Shown here in pieces: positions 60,998 through 64,000 of a stretch of 64,000 nucleotides of DNA. The notes beneath the pieces were generated by a model. That model saw nothing but the letters and a program-made list of their open reading frames with translations, did not search any database and had not been told where the DNA came from. Origin of the DNA: Arcicella sp034519515 (GTDB lineage: Bacteria > Bacteroidota > Bacteroidia > Cytophagales > Spirosomataceae); the NCBI GenBank assembly GCA_034519515.1, contig JAXHOK010000043.1, forward strand, positions 62,001 through 126,000, given 5' to 3'. A program made the translations under genes and the position numbers. Within the stretch, counting starts at the first letter, position 1; each line of letters begins with the position of its first letter.

Positions 60998-61257
60998 ATG
61001 CAAGAATATTTAGAAGGGAAATCACTTGGTAGAGGAAAGAAATTTATCAATAGAATTTATGATTTTATGATGGATACTATTGAGCGAATGCCATTATGTT
61101 TCTTGAATATCCATACAAATTAACTGATGATAAAATTTATCGTAAAGCTATATTTGAGTCTCAATATGCAATTATTTACAAGGTACTTGACGATGAAATT
61201 ATCATAGTAAAGATTTACCATACCAGTAGAAATCCTGATAATATCCAAATTGATTAA
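60998..61257 (+). pseudogene. Mirror copy of ParE/RelE-like toxin gene
   Basis: Copy of 2156-2448. It reads MQEYLEGKSLGRGKKFINRI in frame where the left arm is shifted, but loses one T near 61090. Combining both arms gives an open frame of about 86 residues. Confidence 0.75.
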
Positions 61258-61260
61258 TCT

Positions 61261-61845
61261 TTACTTCTCCTCCTCAAATCTCGGAATTAACATCGGCATT
61301 TTCTTCTAACAGTTCTGATATATTTTCCAAATTGTTCCGCCAATTTCTTCTCCTCAAAATAAATTCCAATCCTAATATAAATCGTTAGTGTTAAGGCAGT
61401 TACCAAACTGGAAAGCAAGCCTGAAAAGCCAAACCAACCCCACAAAAAACACAATCATTCCAGAATAAAGCGGATGTCTGACAACAGACGAAAGTTCATC
61501 ATTCTTGAAAAGTTGAAGGCTTTAAGGATTACTGTAAAGATTGTGTTCTGATAAATCCAAAATAATCTTTGTATAAGAACTTTGTAGATATAAAATAACC
61601 CCAAGTCATCATTAATCCACCCAAAATTTGATTAGAGTAAAGACTTTTCCAGTAATAATTGTGAGGGAAAGGGAAATTGATAGTTCAATATAGGCAGTAT
61701 CAATAAAATCGCTAAAACGTTCATCCAGACAAGGATTATGGCTAGAAAATGAGGCGGACATCATACTTTACTGGATTCATCGCCAAAACCGTATGAACAA
61801 AGCCATAAACTAACCACAAAAAAACTAAATGATTTCTGATTTCAT
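61261..61845 (-). pseudogene. Mirror copy of ICMT/PEMT-like methyltransferase gene
   Basis: Copy of 1568-2152, with frameshifts through most of its length; the RHPLYSG-like motif region near 61480 is visible. Confidence 0.82.
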
Positions 61846-62551
61846 TATTCAGTAGGTCTATTTTCAGAATTTACACCATTCTTTTCACTATCAACATCTT
61901 CGACAGATTATTTCTGAAATATTCTCTTGATTTTTGAAACGGTGCTAAGATAATTTTAAAGTACAAATTAAAGAATTTATTTTGGAAAATCAAAACGGAA
62001 ACGACTAAAAAAAATAGAAGCATGCGCAAAATTAAAGAATGGGCGTAGAATGGCAAGACTTGGGAAAGAAATTTTTTAATCTGGAATAGGATTTTGATAT
62101 GGATCAAAGAAGAACAAGAGAATGGGTGCTAATGGGACTTACGGTGTGGGAGAACGGTACAGGTGTATTAGCTAGTATTTACCATAAAAGATACTATCAA
62201 TTACATTACCAAATGCTCAGGCTGGAGTGGCTAATGCACCACAGAAGCCCTCATGAAGCATTTTTGCAGGCTAATATATCTAAATACCAGCCAATTCTAT
62301 ACATCTTCTCAAAAACTCCAGAATATATTGTAGCGGTTTGCGATATCGTTGTGATAAAAAATCTAAAGTCATCCCAAAAGCCATACACTTTATTAAAAAA
62401 AAGCTTGGCTAGTATAGTTTAAACCATTGTCCAATTCAACGGAATTTCATTGCCTTCATAAAGCATATACTTATGAACAGCCAACTTAATAAGCGGAGTA
62501 AGTGGCAATCAATACAAGCGTAAACCAAAAAGTATATATGGGAACGAAGCA
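61844..62551 (-). pseudogene. Mirror copy of lspA
   Basis: Copy of 873-1568, badly degraded in its 3' half; the start region aligns well (ATGCTTCGTTCCCATATA, complemented). Confidence 0.82.
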
Positions 62552-62664
62552 TATTAATTTGAAAATTATTTAATTTGAGAAAATTTAGAAAATGAATTTA
62601 CATCTTCGACTATTTATGTTTCCATAAAACAACAATGATTTAACATCTTCTATTAAATCTCCAA

Positions 62665-63050
62665 ATTTTATTTTAGGAACTGAAAAACAATAAGTAACAC
62701 AAATTAAATAACCTCAGCCCATTACTACTCGGGGTACGCCCCGTTCTTCGTTGGTAAAACTGAATAAATAAAGACACCTCATTTAACAAGCCATAAACTG
62801 CGGTTTAGCACCTCGAAAGGAACAAAAATAATCTGCTTGATAATGGATGATATTATTTAATTCCAAAAAATTAGTAAACGTGCTGTCAGTGTCATTTTTT
62901 GCACCACTCTGCGTTGCGGTACAACGCCCAAATTAAATCCTCATTTAGCGATACTAGCTTAGGCGACCGTCTTGTGATATTTTTTTATAAACATGATTGT
63001 TAAAAAAACTTATTTTAAAAAATTCATCCCACTTATTATTTTTCAGTTCT
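62665..63050. mobile_element. Mirror copy of family C MITE composite
   Basis: Copy of 387-754, with GGAACTGAAAAACAATAAG at one end and TTATTATTTTTCAGTTC at the other. Confidence 0.65.
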
Positions 63051-63162
63051 CATAATTGTGGGACCACAAAGATAAAAATAATTTTTAATGAAATTGACTA
63101 AATCTGTGGCATCTTTATTACTAAGGACTCAGGGGAGAAGCTAGTATATTTTCAATTGACAT

Positions 63163-64000
63163 TTTTTTAAAAAAGCCACATTTTCTTTTTTGATTTCTCT
63201 TTTTTATCAACTTTAAACTCACGGCTTGCTTGTCCTGCCACCGTGTATTTTCATCAACGTAGAATAGATCAAACATAACTGCATCCACGGGGGGATTATG
63301 GGAACATATTTGGCGGGGGGGGGGTGACATTATAACCAGCCATCGAAAGATTATAAGAAATTTATCGGACATACCCAAGAGTTAGACAAAATAGAAATGA
63401 TTATCAGAAGAGGCAATATTGTATGGTGCATGGAAATCAACCAAATATTTTGGCAACCATATTACGGGGGGTGAGTTCCTGGGGAGATGAAATTGTTTCT
63501 TGAATTTCAACAAAATTACTACACAAGGCATTAAAATCACAGTCAGTTGCTTCTTTGGTTTTTCGCTTGCAGGATAATAATGGTGTCCTCTTCATGAAGA
63601 TTTTTGGCGTTCTTTTCTCCATGTAAACTTTTCTCTCTTCTGGTTCCACCCAAAGCATAGTTCTGTGAACGAGCATTTTCAGTAGCCACTTTCAAAATTA
63701 CAAGAAGCATATCCTTACGATACATTTGGAAAGTATTATAAACCAAGCACTTATAGTGGTGCCACTATATTTTGCCATCATTTCATACAGTCTAGATTAT
63801 CAATTGATGTCTTGAATCTAAAGGCTTCTTCAGCATCGATAAATATCTCTTACATTCAGTATAGCTGCTTGCTTGCCAAGGGTATTTATTCCGTTCCTGA
63901 CACGGATGAATTCAAAAGCTTCTTGCTCGTCTTCGTTCAAAGTGGCTATTCGATTTTGCATTTTCTCTAATAGTTCTGCACTTCCAATACCTGTAACCTT
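63163..64000 (-). pseudogene. Mirror copy of proline dehydrogenase, extending beyond the left arm
   Basis: The first part mirrors 2-274. From about 63377 the sequence has no counterpart in the left part of the window, because the left arm starts at base 1. It adds the proline dehydrogenase barrel: KVTGIGSAELLEKMQNRIA, FIDAEEAFRF, VYNTFQMYRKDML and a garbled RGAYMEKER region. Frameshifts are frequent and a ten-G run occurs at 63315-63324. Confidence 0.82.

Overview
The window is AT-rich DNA from a member of the Bacteroidota, most likely a gliding or T9SS-carrying member of the Cytophagales. The evidence is gldA (2690-3394), a surface protein with a gliding-motility/type IX C-terminal domain (4012-6291), a TANNTTTG-type promoter in front of ribBA, a fused ribBA, a 7TMR-DISM histidine kinase, a DUF2147 protein and an lspA with the long C-terminal tail usual in this phylum. 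The genus cannot be named from the sequence alone.

The dominant structure is a giant inverted duplication. Bases 1-31869 (left arm) read outward as ordinary genome. At about 31870, inside a LytTR regulator gene, the sequence turns back, and 31871-64000 (right arm) is the reverse complement of the left arm with every gene in mirror order. There is no spacer, only a 6-bp CAAGAA/TTCTTG microhomology. The right arm is full of indels, and close to the fold it is barely alignable. The best explanation is a fold-back (snap-back or template-complement) chimeric read built into the contig, not a biological duplication. The left arm should be read as the genome. Right-arm entries are listed as degraded copies, because they let several left-arm frameshifts be corrected.

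Left arm, in order: end of proline dehydrogenase; a patch of MITE-like repeats; lspA and an ICMT/PEMT-like methyltransferase; a ParE/RelE-like toxin remnant next to a 164-bp MITE; gldA and ybaB; a large type IX-sorted adhesin-like protein; ribBA; a DUF962 protein; a PQQ dehydrogenase with an internal cytochrome c domain; a nitrilase-family amidase with an in-frame palindromic repeat; an SGNH hydrolase; an ECF sigma factor with an overlapping membrane protein; a prohibitin-like lipoprotein; an M28 peptidase; a polysaccharide deacetylase; pgeF; a beta-lactamase-fold serine hydrolase; an outer-membrane barrel; DUF2147, DUF1456 and CPBP proteins; an S9 peptidase; small lipoproteins; and a two-component pair followed by a repeat-containing surface protein and the start of a LytTR regulator.

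The genuine biology of interest is the density of small palindromic mobile repeats. There are at least three MITE-like families (A: GGGAGC ends, three copies; B: AGAAGCC ends, two copies; C: GGAAC ends), solitary CCCGAAAG hairpins, and short-word repeats of the GTAAGTC, GTGAACGG and GAGCAnTGAG types at gene ends. Several have altered genes: copies truncate a lipoprotein gene and a toxin gene, and one repeat is translated inside the nitrilase. The right arm also carries a family C copy (54559-54753) that the left arm lacks. Sequencing error cannot explain that, so it may mark real strain heterogeneity.
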